NCBI GenBank assembly: GCA_049645705.1
Contig: JBARUK010000068.1
Span: 62,001 to 126,000, forward strand
DNA length: 64,000 nucleotides
Origin: JBGNFV01 sp049645705
GTDB taxonomy: Bacteria; Bacteroidota; Bacteroidia; Cytophagales; Cyclobacteriaceae
Direction of reading: 5' to 3'
A model generated the notes under the pieces. It saw only the letters and a program-made list of their open reading frames with translations. It ran no database searches and had not been told where the DNA came from. This document shows positions 25,619 to 34,870 of this stretch, one piece after another (position 1 is the first letter of the stretch; the number at the start of each line of letters is the position of its first letter). A program made the position numbers and the translations under genes.

Positions 25619-26140
25619 ATGCAGATTGATGATTGCTACCAGCTAGGGTATGTGATCCGAAAGCATGGAACCAAGGGAGAGGTACAGGTTTTTCTGGACG
25701 TAGATGATCCGGATGCCTATTCCGAAATGGAATCAGTATTTGTTCTGGAAGGGCAGATATTGGTTCCATTTTTTATTGAAAGAATCGAGACCCGTGGCCA
25801 AAAAGCTGTCATTAGATTTGAGGATGTCGAATCAGCAGATGAGGCCGACTCCCTGTCGGGAAGTCAGTTATATCTTCCCCTGGATGTGCTTCCCAAACTG
25901 GAGGGGCACCAGTTTTACTATCATCAGGTCATAGATTTTGATGTGGTAGACCAGCAATTGGGAAAGCTTGGAAAGGTAAAAAGCTTCATCACACTTGGTC
26001 CTCAGCACCTGCTGGAAATGGATTATGAGGATAAGCAGGTTCTCATTCCTGTAACAGATGGGATAGTCCTGAAGGCTGACCCTGAGAAAAAGCAGATCGA
26101 TGTAAACCTCCCGGAAGGTCTCCTGGATATTTACTTATAA
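25619..26140 (+). CDS. rimM: Ribosome maturation factor RimM
   Basis: 173 residues with the RimM N-terminal domain (YQLGYVIRKHGTKGEVQVF) and the PRC-barrel C-terminal domain (FYYHQVIDFDVVD, ITLGPQHLLEM, PVTDGIVLKADPEKKQIDV). It binds S19 and assists 30S head maturation. The order rpsP-rimM-trmD-rplS is conserved across bacteria. It starts 9 bases after rpsP and ends 2 bases before trmD. Confidence 0.95.
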   Translation: MQIDDCYQLGYVIRKHGTKGEVQVFLDVDDPDAYSEMESVFVLEGQILVPFFIERIETRGQKAVIRFEDVESADEADSLSGSQLYLPLDVLPKLEGHQFYYHQVIDFDVVDQQLGKLGKVKSFITLGPQHLLEMDYEDKQVLIPVTDGIVLKADPEKKQIDVNLPEGLLDIYL

Positions 26141-26142
26141 CC

Positions 26143-26829
26143 ATGCGAATAGATATTATCACGGTAGTACCTGATCTTTTAGAAGGGCCTTTCAGTCATT
26201 CTATACTCAAGCGTGCTATTGATAAAGGGCTGGTCGAAGTAAACGTGATAAACCTCAGAAATTATGCTGTAAATAAGCATCACCAGGTAGACGACTATGC
26301 TTATGGAGGCGGAGCCGGCATGGTACTAATGGCCGAGCCGGTAGTCAACTGCCTGGAAGACCTGCAGTCTGAGCGGCAGTACGATGAAATCATCTATATG
26401 AGCCCTGATGGCGAGGCTTTCGAACAGCGCCTTGCCAACGAGCTTGCGCTTCGGGAAAACCTGCTACTATTATGCGGTCACTATAAAGGGATCGACGAAC
26501 GTATCCGGGAACACTTTATAACCCGTGAGATCAGTATAGGAGATTTCGTTCTATCAGGTGGTGAACTGGCGGCAGCGGTAGTTTCTGATGCAGTCATCAG
26601 GTTGTTGCCCGGTGTGATAAGCGATGAGACATCGGCTCTGACGGACAGCTTTCAGGATGGGCTGGTAGCCCCTCCCGTTTATACCCGACCTGCAGACTTT
26701 CGCGGATACAAGGTACCTGACATTTTGCTGTCGGGTCACGAAGCTAAAATCGAGGCTTGGCGCTTCGAAAAAGCAGTCGAAAGAACCGGCCAGAGAAGGC
26801 CGGGACTATTAGGCAAGGGAAAGGAATAA
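26143..26829 (+). CDS. trmD: tRNA (guanine-N1-)-methyltransferase TrmD
   Basis: 228 residues. The SPOUT knot motifs are visible: YGGGAGMVL near 61-69, LLLCGHYKGIDERI and GDFVLSGGELAA. It places m1G at position 37 of tRNAs reading CNN codons, preventing frameshifts. Length is normal (about 225-255). Confidence 0.96.
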   Translation: MRIDIITVVPDLLEGPFSHSILKRAIDKGLVEVNVINLRNYAVNKHHQVDDYAYGGGAGMVLMAEPVVNCLEDLQSERQYDEIIYMSPDGEAFEQRLANELALRENLLLLCGHYKGIDERIREHFITREISIGDFVLSGGELAAAVVSDAVIRLLPGVISDETSALTDSFQDGLVAPPVYTRPADFRGYKVPDILLSGHEAKIEAWRFEKAVERTGQRRPGLLGKGKE

Positions 26830-26877
26830 CTTGCTGATAAATATTTATGCAAAGCTTTACATTCCAAATAAATGGAG

Positions 26878-26885
26878 TATCTTTG
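26878..26885 (+). promoter_or_regulatory. Possible -7 promoter element of rplS
   Basis: TATCTTTG fits TAnnTTTG and lies 38 bases before the rplS ATG, in the 94-base gap after trmD. The upstream element would be TTTA rather than TTTG. It may give rplS a second, internal promoter. Confidence 0.4.
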
Positions 26886-26923
26886 CAGTTCCGTTTTTGG
26901 GCACTGAGAAAAATCCAGAAATC

Positions 26924-27283
26924 ATGAGCGATTTACTGAAATTAGTTGAGCAAGATTATCAGGAGGTTAGAAGTAACCACCCTGATTTTAAAGCCGGAGA
27001 TACGATCAACGTTCACGTTAAGATCAAAGAAGGTAATAAAGAACGTGTTCAGCAGTACCAAGGTACTGTTATCCAGCGTCGTAATCAGAATTCAAATGGT
27101 GAAACCTTCACTGTTCGTAAAGTATCGAATGGTGTAGGCGTTGAGCGTATTTTCCCCCTTATATCTCCCAGCATCGATAAGATCGAGGTGATAAGAAGAG
27201 GTAAAGTTCGTCGTGCCCGTTTGTTCTACCTTCGTGGACGCCAGGGTAAAGCTGCCAGAATTAAAGAAAAGCTGCAGCGCTAA
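26924..27283 (+). CDS. rplS: 50S ribosomal protein L19
   Basis: 119 residues from the ATG at 26924; earlier in-frame codons give a non-family extension running over the promoter-like sequence. The L19 core is complete (FKAGDTINVHVKIKEG, QQYQGTVIQRRNQ, GVERIFPLISPSIDKIEVI, VRRARLFYLRGRQGKAARI). L19 sits at the subunit interface. It ends the ribosomal cluster, followed by a terminator. Confidence 0.97.
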   Translation: MSDLLKLVEQDYQEVRSNHPDFKAGDTINVHVKIKEGNKERVQQYQGTVIQRRNQNSNGETFTVRKVSNGVGVERIFPLISPSIDKIEVIRRGKVRRARLFYLRGRQGKAARIKEKLQR

Positions 27284-27312
27284 GCACATAATCTTGCAGA
27301 AAAGACATTTCA

Positions 27313-27337
27313 AAGCCAACATAACAGTTGGCTTTTT
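27313..27337 (+). terminator. Terminator after rplS
   Basis: AAGCCAAC, loop ATAACA, GTTGGCTT followed by a run of Ts, about 30 bases after the rplS stop. Confidence 0.85.
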
Positions 27338-27373
27338 TTGTTATAATTCAAGGTAATGCGCTAATTTTCGCCT

Positions 27374-28174
27374 ATGGCTGTGAGTTCTATTTCTTTTTAT
27401 AAATATCAGGGTACCGGTAATGACTTTGTCATGATCGATAACCGAAATGAAGAGATCCGGCATGATGATCTGGATCTTGTCAGAAAGCTTTGTGATCGTA
27501 GATTTGGAATAGGTGCTGATGGGTTGATCCTTATACAGGAACATCCTTCATTTGATTTTGAAATGATCTACTTTAATGCTGACGGATCTATGAGCATGTG
27601 CGGAAATGGCGCACGATGTGCTGTTATGTTCGCCCATAGCCTGAACATCATTTCTGACAAAGCGGTATTCGAAGCAATCGACGGAAAACATGAGGCATTT
27701 ATTACTGATGATGGTCTAGTCCATTTAAAAATGGGTAAGTCAGGCCCTGTAACGCCCAGGGGCACGGATACGTTTATAGATACCGGCAGTCCGCACCATA
27801 TCCGTTTTATAGACAATTTGCAGTCATATGATATCGTATCCGAGGGCAGGCGTATACGTTACGGCGAACCCTATTTCGACGAAGGCACGAATGTTAACTT
27901 CGTTGAAAATAAAAACGGGAATGTATACGTAAGAACCTATGAGCGCGGCGTAGAGGGTGAGACATATAGTTGTGGTACCGGTGTAACTGCCGTGGCGCTG
28001 GCATTATCAGTTATGGGACATGAATCTCCTGTGAAAATGAAAACCAAAGGGGGTGACCTACAGGTTTCGTTTAAGACTAATGGTGATGATTTCGAAGATG
28101 TGTACCTGATAGGTCCTGCAAAAAGAGTATTTAAAGGAACAATCTCCCCTGAAATTATAGAAGGTAAAGCCTGA
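27374..28174 (+). CDS. dapF: Diaminopimelate epimerase
   Basis: 266 residues. The two catalytic cysteines are Cys76 (in MCGNGARC) and Cys200 (in YSCGTG), with the N-terminal YQGTGNDFV motif. It converts LL- to meso-diaminopimelate for lysine and peptidoglycan synthesis. The start is an ATG at 27374. secA follows after 61 bases with no visible terminator. Confidence 0.96.
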   Translation: MAVSSISFYKYQGTGNDFVMIDNRNEEIRHDDLDLVRKLCDRRFGIGADGLILIQEHPSFDFEMIYFNADGSMSMCGNGARCAVMFAHSLNIISDKAVFEAIDGKHEAFITDDGLVHLKMGKSGPVTPRGTDTFIDTGSPHHIRFIDNLQSYDIVSEGRRIRYGEPYFDEGTNVNFVENKNGNVYVRTYERGVEGETYSCGTGVTAVALALSVMGHESPVKMKTKGGDLQVSFKTNGDDFEDVYLIGPAKRVFKGTISPEIIEGKA

Positions 28175-28235
28175 TGGCTAGCCTACTTGCCGAAAAGGCA
28201 TTAACTTTAGACCCTGATTTCTGAATAAAAAACCA

Positions 28236-31200
28236 ATGATAAATTTTCTCACGAAAGGTCTGACAAAAATATTCGGCACTAAATCGGATAAGGATATTAA
28301 GGTAGTACTGCCTTATGTCGACCAGACTAACAGCGAGTTCGATAAGCTTAAGAACGTTTCAGATGACGAGCTTCGGGCCGGTAAGGAAAAGATTAAGGAA
28401 GAAATAAATGAAGGTCTTCGTCATATAGATGATCAGATCGAAGAGCTGAATAAGAAAATAAAGGATGATCCGAATATGGACATCCACCACAAAGAGGAGA
28501 TTTTCGGACAGATAGATAAGCTGGAAGAAGACCGGAATAAGGACCTGGAAGAAATCCTTTTGCAGGTGCTTCCGCGCGCATTTGCCATTGTTAAAGAGAC
28601 AGCCAGACGATTTAAGGAAAACGGCTCGCTCAAAGTAACGGCAAACATGTTCGATAAGCAGCTTGGCGCTGTGTATGAAAACGTAGAGATAGATGGTGAC
28701 CATGCCATCTGGCATAATAAGTGGTCAGCAGCAGGTAATGAAATTACCTGGGACATGCTGCACTATGATGTACAGATCATAGGTGGTATCGTACTTCACC
28801 AGGGAAAGATATCGGAAATGGCCACGGGTGAAGGTAAAACCCTGGTAGCTACACTTCCGGCTTTTCTAAATGCTCTGGCTGGCAGAGGCGTTCACATCGT
28901 TACAGTAAACGATTACCTTGCAAGACGTGACAGTGAATGGATGGCCCCCATCTTTCAGTTCCATGGCCTGAAGGTGGACTGTATCGACAAGCACCAGCCT
29001 AATTCCGAGGGTCGCCGGGAAGCCTATGCTTCAGACATTATCTATGGGACTAATAATGAGTTTGGCTTCGACTACCTGAGAGATAACATGGCCCGGGACA
29101 GCAATGACCTGGTGCAGAAGCGACACCACTATGCTATGGTGGATGAGGTAGATAGTGTATTGATAGATGACGCACGTACTCCCCTTATCATCTCCGGCCC
29201 TGTACCCCGTGGCGATGAACATGAGTTTTACGAACTCAAGCCGCGCATTTCAAAACTTGTGGATGCTCAGCGCAAACTCTCAAGCCAATACCTGCAGGAA
29301 GCGAAAAAGCAGATCAAAGATGGAAATGATAAAGACGGAGGCCTGGCCCTATTCCGTGCATACCGCGCATTACCCAAATATAAGCCCCTTATCAAATACC
29401 TGAGTGAATCGGGTATCCGCCAAATTCTCCAGAAAACAGAGAACTACTACCTGGCTGATAACGGTAAGCTTATGCCAGAGGCAGACGAGCCTCTATATTT
29501 CACCATTGAAGAAAAAAATAATAGCGTCGACCTGACTGAGAAGGGAATTGACCTTATCACGGGTGAAGGCGAAGACCCTAAATTCTTTATCCTTCCGGAT
29601 ATAGGTACGGAAATAGCTAAGCTGGAAAATAAGACTGACTGGGAAGACGAACAGGAGAAGCTTAAAGCTAAGGATGAGCTTATCCAGGACTATTCTGTTA
29701 AGGCCAAGCGTATTCATACTGTTAACCAGTTACTCAAAGCCTACTCACTGTTTGAGAAGGATACTGAGTACATACTTGTAGATGGTAAGGTGAAGATTGT
29801 AGATGAGCAGACCGGCCGTGTTATGGAAGGTCGCCGCTACTCGGACGGTCTGCACCAGGCAATAGAGGCAAAAGAGAATGTGAAGGTAGAAGATGCTACA
29901 CAGACCTATGCTACTGTTACGCTGCAGAATTACTTCAGAATGTATCATAAGCTGTCCGGTATGACTGGTACGGCAGAAACTGAAGCCGCTGAATTCTGGG
30001 AAATATATAAGCTGGATACGGTTGTAATCCCTACTAACCGCCATATTCAACGGGATGACCGACAGGATAAGGTATATCGCTCCGTACGTGAAAAATTCAA
30101 TGCGGTGGTGGATGAGGTAGTAGAGCTTACGGAGAACGGACGCCCTGTACTGGTAGGTACCACATCGGTCGAAATATCCGAACTCCTTAGCCGTATGCTG
30201 AACCTGCGTAAGATTAAACACCAGGTGCTTAACGCAAAGCAACACGCCCGTGAGGCAGATGTAGTAGCAGAAGCCGGTAAACCGGGCACTGTAACCATTG
30301 CTACCAACATGGCTGGTAGGGGTACTGATATTAAGCTTACATCTGAATCGAAAGAAGCAGGCGGACTTGCTATCATTGGTACGGAAAGGCACGAAAGCCG
30401 TAGGGTAGACAGACAGCTTCGTGGTCGTGCAGGTCGTCAGGGAGATCCCGGATCATCGCAGTTCTTCGTATCGCTGGAAGACAACCTTATGCGCTTGTTC
30501 GGTAGTGACCGCATTGCTAAGATCATGGACCGCCTGGGGCTTGAAGAAGGCGAAGTAATCCAGCACAGCATGATTACGAAGTCTATCGAGAGAGCTCAGA
30601 AAAAAGTAGAGGAAAACAACTTCGGAACACGTAAGCGTCTGCTGGAGTATGACGATGTCATGAACAGCCAGCGCGAAGTGATCTATACCAGAAGGCGCCA
30701 TGCATTACATGGAAACCGCCTGCAGCTCGACATCATGAACATGATGTACGATACGGTCGAAGATATCGTTACGAACACCCAGGGAGTGGATGACTACGAT
30801 GGGTTTAAGCTTAATATGGTAAGCACCTTCGGGGTAGACTACGATATATCCCGAGATGATTTTTCCAAGACGAACCCTGTGCAGCTGGTAGAAAAGGTAT
30901 ATGACCATGTCTATGAGCAATACAGAGCTAAGAACAGCCGTATAGCCGAAACGGCACATCCTATATTCCAAAATATTGAGAAAGACCGTGGTGCTACCGT
31001 ACAAGAGGTAGTTGTTCCTTTCACTGATGGTAAACGCCAGATACAGGTTGTATCTAACCTGAAAGCCAACCTGGAATCGGAAGGTAAGGAACTTATAGAG
31101 TCGATGGAGAAAATCATCACGCTGGCCCTGATCGACCAGGCCTGGAAGGAACACTTGCGTGAAATGGATGATCTGAAGCAGTCAGTTCAGTCTGCCGTAT

Positions 31201-31622
31201 GGGAGCAGAAGGATCCGCTTTTGATCTACAAGTTTGAAGCGTTCGAACTATTCAAAGGCTTTTTGGCTAAGTTGAATGAGGACGTGGTTAGCTTTTTGGC
31301 GAAGTCCAATATCCCTGTTCGCAGTGCGGATGAGGTCAAAGAAGCGAGGTCACGATCACAGAGACGACAGAAGCTGCAGGAACAGAAAGCCGAAAGTGGC
31401 TCTGTACTTAGTGGCGGAGGTCAGCAACAGTCACAGGGTCGCACCGGCACGCCAAATCGTCCACCCCAGGAGAAAGTACAGCCGGTAAAATCTCAGAAAG
31501 TTGCCGGTCGAAATGATCGCGTTAATGTCCAGTACACTGACGGTCGCGTGCTGAAGGATGTTAAGTTCAAGAATGTTGAAGAAGACCTTAGAAACAACCG
31601 TTGCGTAATCATTGAAGGTTAA
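28236..31622 (+). CDS. secA: Protein translocase ATPase SecA
   Basis: 1128 residues, longer than E. coli SecA (901), as usual in Bacteroidota because of insertions near 60-110 and 340-480. Walker A GEGKT is at 198-202, the DEVD Walker B at 303-306, and NMAGRGTDIKL and QLRGRAGRQGDPGSS are helicase motifs of the second ATPase domain. It drives preproteins through SecYEG. The C-terminus has a Gln-rich linker but no CxCx(8)HC zinc motif; it ends NNRCVIIEG. Its TAA overlaps the ATG of the next gene by one base (TAATG). Confidence 0.96.
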   Translation: MINFLTKGLTKIFGTKSDKDIKVVLPYVDQTNSEFDKLKNVSDDELRAGKEKIKEEINEGLRHIDDQIEELNKKIKDDPNMDIHHKEEIFGQIDKLEEDRNKDLEEILLQVLPRAFAIVKETARRFKENGSLKVTANMFDKQLGAVYENVEIDGDHAIWHNKWSAAGNEITWDMLHYDVQIIGGIVLHQGKISEMATGEGKTLVATLPAFLNALAGRGVHIVTVNDYLARRDSEWMAPIFQFHGLKVDCIDKHQPNSEGRREAYASDIIYGTNNEFGFDYLRDNMARDSNDLVQKRHHYAMVDEVDSVLIDDARTPLIISGPVPRGDEHEFYELKPRISKLVDAQRKLSSQYLQEAKKQIKDGNDKDGGLALFRAYRALPKYKPLIKYLSESGIRQILQKTENYYLADNGKLMPEADEPLYFTIEEKNNSVDLTEKGIDLITGEGEDPKFFILPDIGTEIAKLENKTDWEDEQEKLKAKDELIQDYSVKAKRIHTVNQLLKAYSLFEKDTEYILVDGKVKIVDEQTGRVMEGRRYSDGLHQAIEAKENVKVEDATQTYATVTLQNYFRMYHKLSGMTGTAETEAAEFWEIYKLDTVVIPTNRHIQRDDRQDKVYRSVREKFNAVVDEVVELTENGRPVLVGTTSVEISELLSRMLNLRKIKHQVLNAKQHAREADVVAEAGKPGTVTIATNMAGRGTDIKLTSESKEAGGLAIIGTERHESRRVDRQLRGRAGRQGDPGSSQFFVSLEDNLMRLFGSDRIAKIMDRLGLEEGEVIQHSMITKSIERAQKKVEENNFGTRKRLLEYDDVMNSQREVIYTRRRHALHGNRLQLDIMNMMYDTVEDIVTNTQGVDDYDGFKLNMVSTFGVDYDISRDDFSKTNPVQLVEKVYDHVYEQYRAKNSRIAETAHPIFQNIEKDRGATVQEVVVPFTDGKRQIQVVSNLKANLESEGKELIESMEKIITLALIDQAWKEHLREMDDLKQSVQSAVWEQKDPLLIYKFEAFELFKGFLAKLNEDVVSFLAKSNIPVRSADEVKEARSRSQRRQKLQEQKAESGSVLSGGGQQQSQGRTGTPNRPPQEKVQPVKSQKVAGRNDRVNVQYTDGRVLKDVKFKNVEEDLRNNRCVIIEG

Positions 31623-32137
31623 TGGACATGAAGACCAGGATACTACTCATTTTTTGTGTTATATCGGCTATGCTCGCAGGGTCTGCCTGTAAACCTACGG
31701 AAACAGGTAATAAATCCGGTCGCGACCGCTACCAGGAGGATTTATCTAAAGTACGTAAGGAGTATGAACTGGAGGATGCAGAACCGGAAGAGGAATTCAG
31801 CGAAAAGGAAATAACCGTAGCACCTTCCGGCCATGTTAATGAGCGGCTGACAATAGTATATGATACTCTTAAAAGGCGCAGGGGGAACAACCCTGTCGTA
31901 CAGGGCTTTACCGTACAGGTTTACGCCGGCCCCAGCCGTAATGCAGCCAATGAGGCGAAAGAGAAAGTCTATCAGACGCTGCAAAATGTAAGCCCGGAAT
32001 TGGAATACATGCAACCGAACTTTAAAGTCAAGGTAGGTCAGTTCATAGACCGGCTGGAAGCCCAGAAAATGTATTCGCAGCTACGCGAAGAGTTTCCCCA
32101 GGCACTTATTATCCCCGAAAAAATATACCTCAGATAA
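31622..32137 (+). CDS. SPOR-domain lipoprotein
   Basis: 171 residues. Lipoprotein signal with Cys23 (AGSAC), a charged linker, and a C-terminal SPOR domain (about 92-168; FTVQVYAGPSRNAANEAKEKV ... VKVGQFIDRLEAQKMYSQL). SPOR domains bind denuded peptidoglycan glycan strands, often at the division site. Both ends are coupled: its ATG overlaps the secA stop, and its TAA overlaps the ATG of the M20 peptidase gene (TAATG twice). Confidence 0.85.
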   Translation: MDMKTRILLIFCVISAMLAGSACKPTETGNKSGRDRYQEDLSKVRKEYELEDAEPEEEFSEKEITVAPSGHVNERLTIVYDTLKRRRGNNPVVQGFTVQVYAGPSRNAANEAKEKVYQTLQNVSPELEYMQPNFKVKVGQFIDRLEAQKMYSQLREEFPQALIIPEKIYLR

Positions 32138-33330
32138 TGTCTATCAAAGACAGGGTCAGAACCCTTGCCAACGATGTGAGTCCGGATGTAGTAAAGCATC
32201 GCAGGCACCTGCATGAGAATCCTGAGCTATCTTTCCAGGAGTATGAAACCAGTAAATATGTAGCGGAGCAGCTACGTAAGATCGGCCTTGACCCTACGGA
32301 GGGAGTGGCAGACACCGGGGTAGTAGCATTGATAAAAGGCCGAAACCCCGACACCAAAACAGTGGCTTTGCGTGCTGATATGGATGCCCTTCCTATAGTG
32401 GAGCAAAACGATGTTCCCTATAAGAGTAAAAATGAAGGAGTCATGCATGCTTGCGGACATGACGTACACACTGCCTCCCTCCTGGGAGCAGCATCTATCC
32501 TCCAGCAAGTCAAGGATAACTTCGAGGGAACAGTTAAGCTTATTTTTCAGCCGGGAGAGGAAAGAATACCCGGTGGTGCATCTCTTATGATTAAAGATGG
32601 TGTACTGCAAAATCCTGCGCCTACCAGTATCATAGGGCAGCATGTTATGCCGCTAGTGCCGGCAGGTAAGGTCGGGTTCAGACCAGGTATGTATATGGCC
32701 TCGGCTGATGAGCTTCATGTAACAGTAAAGGGTAAAGGTGGACATGCGGCAATGCCTGAAATGAACATCGATCCTGTTCTGATCACCAGTCATATGATCG
32801 TTGCCCTGCAGCAGGTCGTAAGTCGCTTTGCTCCCCCTAAGATCCCTACTGTTCTTTCATTTGGAAAGATCGAAGCCAACGGTGCTACTAACGTAATACC
32901 CGATGAGGTACGTTTGCAGGGCACGTTCCGTACGCTAAACGAGGAATGGCGAAAAGAGGCTCACAGGAGAATGAAAAAGCTGGCCGAAGGCCTGGTAGAA
33001 AGTATGGGGGGAACGGTAGACTTTGAAGTACGAAACGGATACCCCTACCTGGAGAATAATCCGGAATTAACTTTAAGAGCTAAGGAACACGCTATTGAGT
33101 ACATGGGTGAAGAAAATGTAGTAGATCTGGATATATGGATGGCGGGAGAGGATTTTGCTTTCTACAGCCAGCAAATCGATGCCTGCTTCTATCGTTTGGG
33201 TATACGAAATGAAGAAAGGGGTATTACTTCAGGAGTTCACACACCCACATTTGATATTGACGAAAAGGCTCTTGAAACAGGTTGTGGCCTGATGGCGTGG
33301 CTGGCGCTGAAAGAACTAGGAACGGTATAG
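32137..33330 (+). CDS. M20-family amidohydrolase (aminoacylase/IAA-amino-acid hydrolase type)
   Basis: 397 residues. Metal-binding residues are recognisable: HACGHDVH (His104, Cys106, His108 and His111 region), the GEE pair near 144, His169-like GQHV and the C-terminal AGEDFAFYSQ. The family removes acyl groups from amino acids (hippurate, indoleacetyl-amino acids, N-acetyl-diaminopimelate). It lies within the secA-SPOR coupled run downstream of dapF, so a role in diaminopimelate or peptidoglycan amino acid metabolism is possible but only inferred. A bidirectional terminator follows. Confidence 0.88.
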   Translation: MSIKDRVRTLANDVSPDVVKHRRHLHENPELSFQEYETSKYVAEQLRKIGLDPTEGVADTGVVALIKGRNPDTKTVALRADMDALPIVEQNDVPYKSKNEGVMHACGHDVHTASLLGAASILQQVKDNFEGTVKLIFQPGEERIPGGASLMIKDGVLQNPAPTSIIGQHVMPLVPAGKVGFRPGMYMASADELHVTVKGKGGHAAMPEMNIDPVLITSHMIVALQQVVSRFAPPKIPTVLSFGKIEANGATNVIPDEVRLQGTFRTLNEEWRKEAHRRMKKLAEGLVESMGGTVDFEVRNGYPYLENNPELTLRAKEHAIEYMGEENVVDLDIWMAGEDFAFYSQQIDACFYRLGIRNEERGITSGVHTPTFDIDEKALETGCGLMAWLALKELGTV

Positions 33331-33361
33331 ACACTTATTCCCAAAAGCACAGCAGTTGTAC

Positions 33362-33387
33362 AAGCCCGGATGTATCCGGGCTTTTTT
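33362..33387. terminator. Bidirectional Rho-independent terminator
   Basis: AAGCCCGGA, loop TGTA, TCCGGGCTT then TTTT. It separates the convergent M20 and phosphate permease genes. Confidence 0.9.
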
Positions 33388-33394
33388 ATTTGAT

Positions 33395-34516
33395 CTAGAA
33401 AAGCTCTGCTCTCAGCTCTTCATTGATGGCTATTGCCAGAATAATCGAGATCACAAGTCCGATAGCAGCGTAAAGGGCATCGCGCCCAAGCATTTTCACG
33501 GCCTTGCCCATACCTTTTCCTGACTTTTTAGAAGACGACCTCCGCTTGACAAATGCAATGGCGAGTTCCCGCCCACCGAGCAGGCCTATAAAGACCCAGG
33601 TTGTACTCATGGGAATCTGACTAACACCCTTAAAATAATAGAGCAAAATAGCATATACGAAGTCCACGATGGTAGCCGCTCGTATATCTGTAACACCGGA
33701 TTTTTCCTGGACGATTCCCTGAATGCGGTCTCCACGCATGTAGAATAAAAGGCCTAACCCAAGGAAAATATAACCGGCAAAGCCAACAAACTGCCAGAGG
33801 TTTAAGCTTCTGGGAAGGAAAATTGCAATATTAGCAGCATCCTGCATTATCCAGGCCGCCCAAAGAGCCCCTGATGTGAGCCACTGAACGGGCAGCCACC
33901 ACTTAGCGGGCTTACCTTTCATGTACTTATCTACGAAATGCGCCACCAACAGCCATACGATAATGGCCACTATGAAAGCGACAAAGTAGCCGGTAAGGCT
34001 TTTCTTAAGTACTTTAAAGATGGCGTCCGCTTCGGATGAGAAAGCGTTCAGAAGGAGAAAGGTGGTAGATACAGGCATCCTCATCCTGGTGAGGATAAGC
34101 AGAATTAACGGAGCGGCTAGTTGTAAAAAGGTAAATGAAGTAGGTGCCTCGCTAAACCCTTTGGTGGCTAATCTCTGATGACTAACATCTCCATCGTATA
34201 CTATCCATGAATAGGTAACTGTGGCAAGGAAGATGAGGCCGATATAGAGCCAGAGGTGGTACCATTTCTTCTCACCATTAGAGGCAATGAATGTACCTAT
34301 GGTTTGAATGCTGTCGTTCGCTATTGCCGAATAGCCTGCAAGCGCAAAGCCAAACCACATAGCGACATTGGGATAGGGGGTAATAGCACCAGCCGCAAAA
34401 AGTAAAAATGCTATTATGGTAATAAAAACACTTTCCTTTTTGGTAAGATCAAAGAACTGGTAAACAATGCTTTTACTCTTTTTCCGGTGTAATGAGGCTG
34501 TGCCTTTTCCTGCCAT
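33395..34516 (-). CDS. PiT-family inorganic phosphate transporter-like protein
   Basis: 373 residues with about ten hydrophobic segments. The two PiT half-repeats are suggested by GYSAIANDSIQTIGTF near 84-99 (the A-N-D-x-x-x-x-x-G signature) and by the C-terminal PMSTTWVFIGLLGGRELA. PiT proteins co-transport phosphate with H+ or Na+ at low affinity. It is divergent from a Na/Pi symporter gene, which supports the assignment by context. The length is shorter than E. coli PitA (499), the central loop being compact. Confidence 0.82.
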   Translation of the reverse strand: MAGKGTASLHRKKSKSIVYQFFDLTKKESVFITIIAFLLFAAGAITPYPNVAMWFGFALAGYSAIANDSIQTIGTFIASNGEKKWYHLWLYIGLIFLATVTYSWIVYDGDVSHQRLATKGFSEAPTSFTFLQLAAPLILLILTRMRMPVSTTFLLLNAFSSEADAIFKVLKKSLTGYFVAFIVAIIVWLLVAHFVDKYMKGKPAKWWLPVQWLTSGALWAAWIMQDAANIAIFLPRSLNLWQFVGFAGYIFLGLGLLFYMRGDRIQGIVQEKSGVTDIRAATIVDFVYAILLYYFKGVSQIPMSTTWVFIGLLGGRELAIAFVKRRSSSKKSGKGMGKAVKMLGRDALYAAIGLVISIILAIAINEELRAELF

Positions 34517-34584
34517 AAACTTAGCTATGAATTGATTTAGCAGTTTGCTGGTCCTGACGGATTCCCTGAATTATTACCTATTCG

Positions 34585-34613
34585 CAAAACTAGGGATACT
34601 TATTTATATACAA
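34585..34613 (-). promoter_or_regulatory. Promoter of the PiT-like gene
   Basis: On the minus strand TTG (complement of 34611-34613), an 18-base spacer, TAGTTTTG (complement of 34585-34592), which is TAnnTTTG. It predicts a leader of about 60 bases. Confidence 0.6.
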
Positions 34614-34793
34614 TGTTATCAATTTGTTAACAGATCAGGAATCCAATAACACAAACGTAACCGGCAAGTCATTACTGAATGATAAAAGAACATCAGAAAG
34701 GTTTGTATGTGAACCTGAAAGGTTAACAATAGCTTTACACGTAATAATCATACCTCATTTACGTATTTGATAAATTTGCGGTCTTAAAGATGG

Positions 34794-34824
34794 CCTTGGC
34801 AGTTGCCATATGCAATTGCCAGGG
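34794..34824 (+). promoter_or_regulatory. Leader hairpin upstream of the Na/Pi symporter gene
   Basis: An inverted repeat of 13 pairs: CCTTGGCAGTTGC, loop CATAT, GCAATTGCCAGGG (two wobble pairs). It lies between the -7 element at 34771 and the ATG at 34871, so it would be folded in the mRNA leader. It is followed by TCTGTTTATTT, so it could act as an attenuator or as an RNA-stability or protein-binding element. Confidence 0.45.
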
Positions 34825-34870
34825 TCTGTTTATTTAAAGACAAAATCAGAGAAGAAGTTTATCAATTCTA

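Larger units (their letters stand above)
34517..34870. other. Divergent intergenic region between two phosphate transporter genes
   Basis: 354 bases without a gene. It holds a consensus promoter for the minus-strand PiT gene, a -7 element TAAATTTG at 34771-34778 for the plus-strand symporter (no clear -33 box) and a long hairpin at 34794-34824. The stretch 34614-34770 is AT-rich with no structure I can recognise; a PhoB-type box was looked for and not found. Confidence 0.55.
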
